Origin: Methanoregulaceae archaeon | GTDB lineage: Archaea > Halobacteriota > Methanomicrobia > Methanomicrobiales > Methanospirillaceae | DNA: 5,460 bases | NCBI GenBank assembly: GCA_019695435.1 | Contig: JACTVF010000174.1 | Span: 1-5,460, forward strand | Direction of reading: 5' to 3' | Program-made: the position numbers and the translations under genes | Notes under the pieces: generated by a model | Seen by the model: only the letters and a program-made list of their open reading frames with translations | Told to the model about the DNA's origin: nothing | The model's database searches: none | Shown: positions 5,200 to 5,460 of the stretch, piece after piece | Position numbering within the stretch: position 1 is the first letter of the stretch | How the letters are laid out: the number at the start of each line of letters is the position of its first letter

Positions 5200-5460
5200 A
5201 TACCAGTACTATGGATCAACCATGCCAATAAAATAAGTGTACCTGCAGCAATTGCCGCAAACGCTAGAGTCACCGCCCTGAGAGCGCGAACGATTGCCGG
5301 GCCGCCTTCTTCAAGCGATCGCTCGCCGTCACCAATCGTATAGACTCCCGGCTTCTCAAACCGGATACCACATCCGCCAGCCATCGCGGCCATCACGATC
5401 CCCCCGTTGAAACCCGTGCGTTTTTTCCTGTCCTGGCGCATCACCTTCCATGCCCGGGCC
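5196..5460 (-). CDS. cbiB: Cobalamin biosynthesis protein CbiB (CobD-type), C-terminal part only
   Basis: The reverse strand is open from the window edge to the TGA at 5196, giving the last 87 residues. They read through [12 protein letters not shown], then [29 protein letters not shown], and end in a hydrophobic helix (about the last 25 residues). The MAAMAG-G-GIRxEKPGxY core is the C-terminal signature of CbiB/CobD, the membrane-bound adenosylcobinamide-phosphate synthase that attaches aminopropanol (or its phosphate) to adenosylcobyrate late in B12 synthesis. The usual protein is about 300 residues, so roughly two thirds lie beyond the right edge. The family more often has (T/S)PSPNAGWPMAAMAG where this one has [15 protein letters not shown], a modest divergence. 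The stop overlaps the pdxS start as ATGA, so it appears to lead the pdx genes in one transcript. Confidence 0.85.
   Translation of the reverse strand, partial: ARAWKVMRQDRKKRTGFNGGIVMAAMAGGCGIRFEKPGVYTIGDGERSLEEGGPAIVRALRAVTLAFAAIAAGTLILLAWLIHSTGI
5227..5237 (-). promoter_or_regulatory. Possible internal TATA box for pdxS-pdxT within the end of cbiB
   Basis: CTTATTTTATT on the minus strand is the only strongly AT-rich word in this GC-rich stretch. It lies about 33 bases before the pdxS ATG, which would give a leader of roughly 7-9 bases. It encodes part of the last hydrophobic segment of CbiB with AT-rich codons (CTT ATT TTA TTG). The location is suggestive; function is inference. Confidence 0.3.

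Noticed and set aside
4132..5343. Long open frame on the plus strand, 403 codons
   Set aside because: It is antisense to pdxS and pdxT, whose families, active-site residues and overlaps are unmistakable. The translated product is rich in His, Asp, Pro and Arg as expected of a shadow frame in GC-rich DNA.

Overview
The window looks like chromosomal DNA from a methanogenic archaeon, most likely of the Methanomicrobiales (Methanoregula/Methanosphaerula type). The sequence is moderately GC-rich. Ribosome binding sites match the archaeal 16S 3' end (AGGAGG, GGTGATC, GGAGGT, GAGGTG), and T/A-rich boxes of archaeal TATA type lie about 27 bases before two leaderless starts. The gene content also fits: an iron-sulfur flavoprotein, a ferredoxin-nitroreductase fusion, PdxS/PdxT, CbiB and an AlkD-like glycosylase. 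The taxonomic placement is inference from gene types, not a database result.

Left block (1-2307, minus strand): a compact redox operon read right to left. It holds a nitroreductase with an N-terminal 2[4Fe-4S] ferredoxin domain, a probable 17-codon small ORF, a protein with two tandem carboxymuconolactone-decarboxylase-like domains, and an iron-sulfur flavoprotein that runs off the left edge. The small ORF has a strong ribosome binding site over the nitroreductase stop codon, and its own stop overlaps the next ATG. Two GC-rich hairpins lie between the last two genes.

Middle block (2308-3722): a divergent plus-strand gene for an AlkD-like DNA alkylation repair protein that keeps the W, D, R and W active-site residues. 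After it comes what looks like the broken 5' end of a lipoprotein gene, with signal peptide and lipobox split over two frames. Convergent to that lies a leaderless minus-strand gene for a 103-residue protein that I do not recognise.

Right block (3723-5460, minus strand): the end of cbiB (cobalamin biosynthesis), pdxS and pdxT (the two subunits of pyridoxal 5'-phosphate synthase). cbiB and pdxS overlap by ATGA, and pdxS and pdxT overlap by 11 bases, so the three appear to be one translationally coupled unit. A T-tract follows the pdxT stop.

No CRISPR array, tRNA, rRNA, transposase or integration site was seen, and no gene-free stretch exceeds 300 bases. Most of the window is ordinary metabolism and repair. 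The least-explained items are the intergenic small ORF, the lipoprotein relic and the small leaderless protein.
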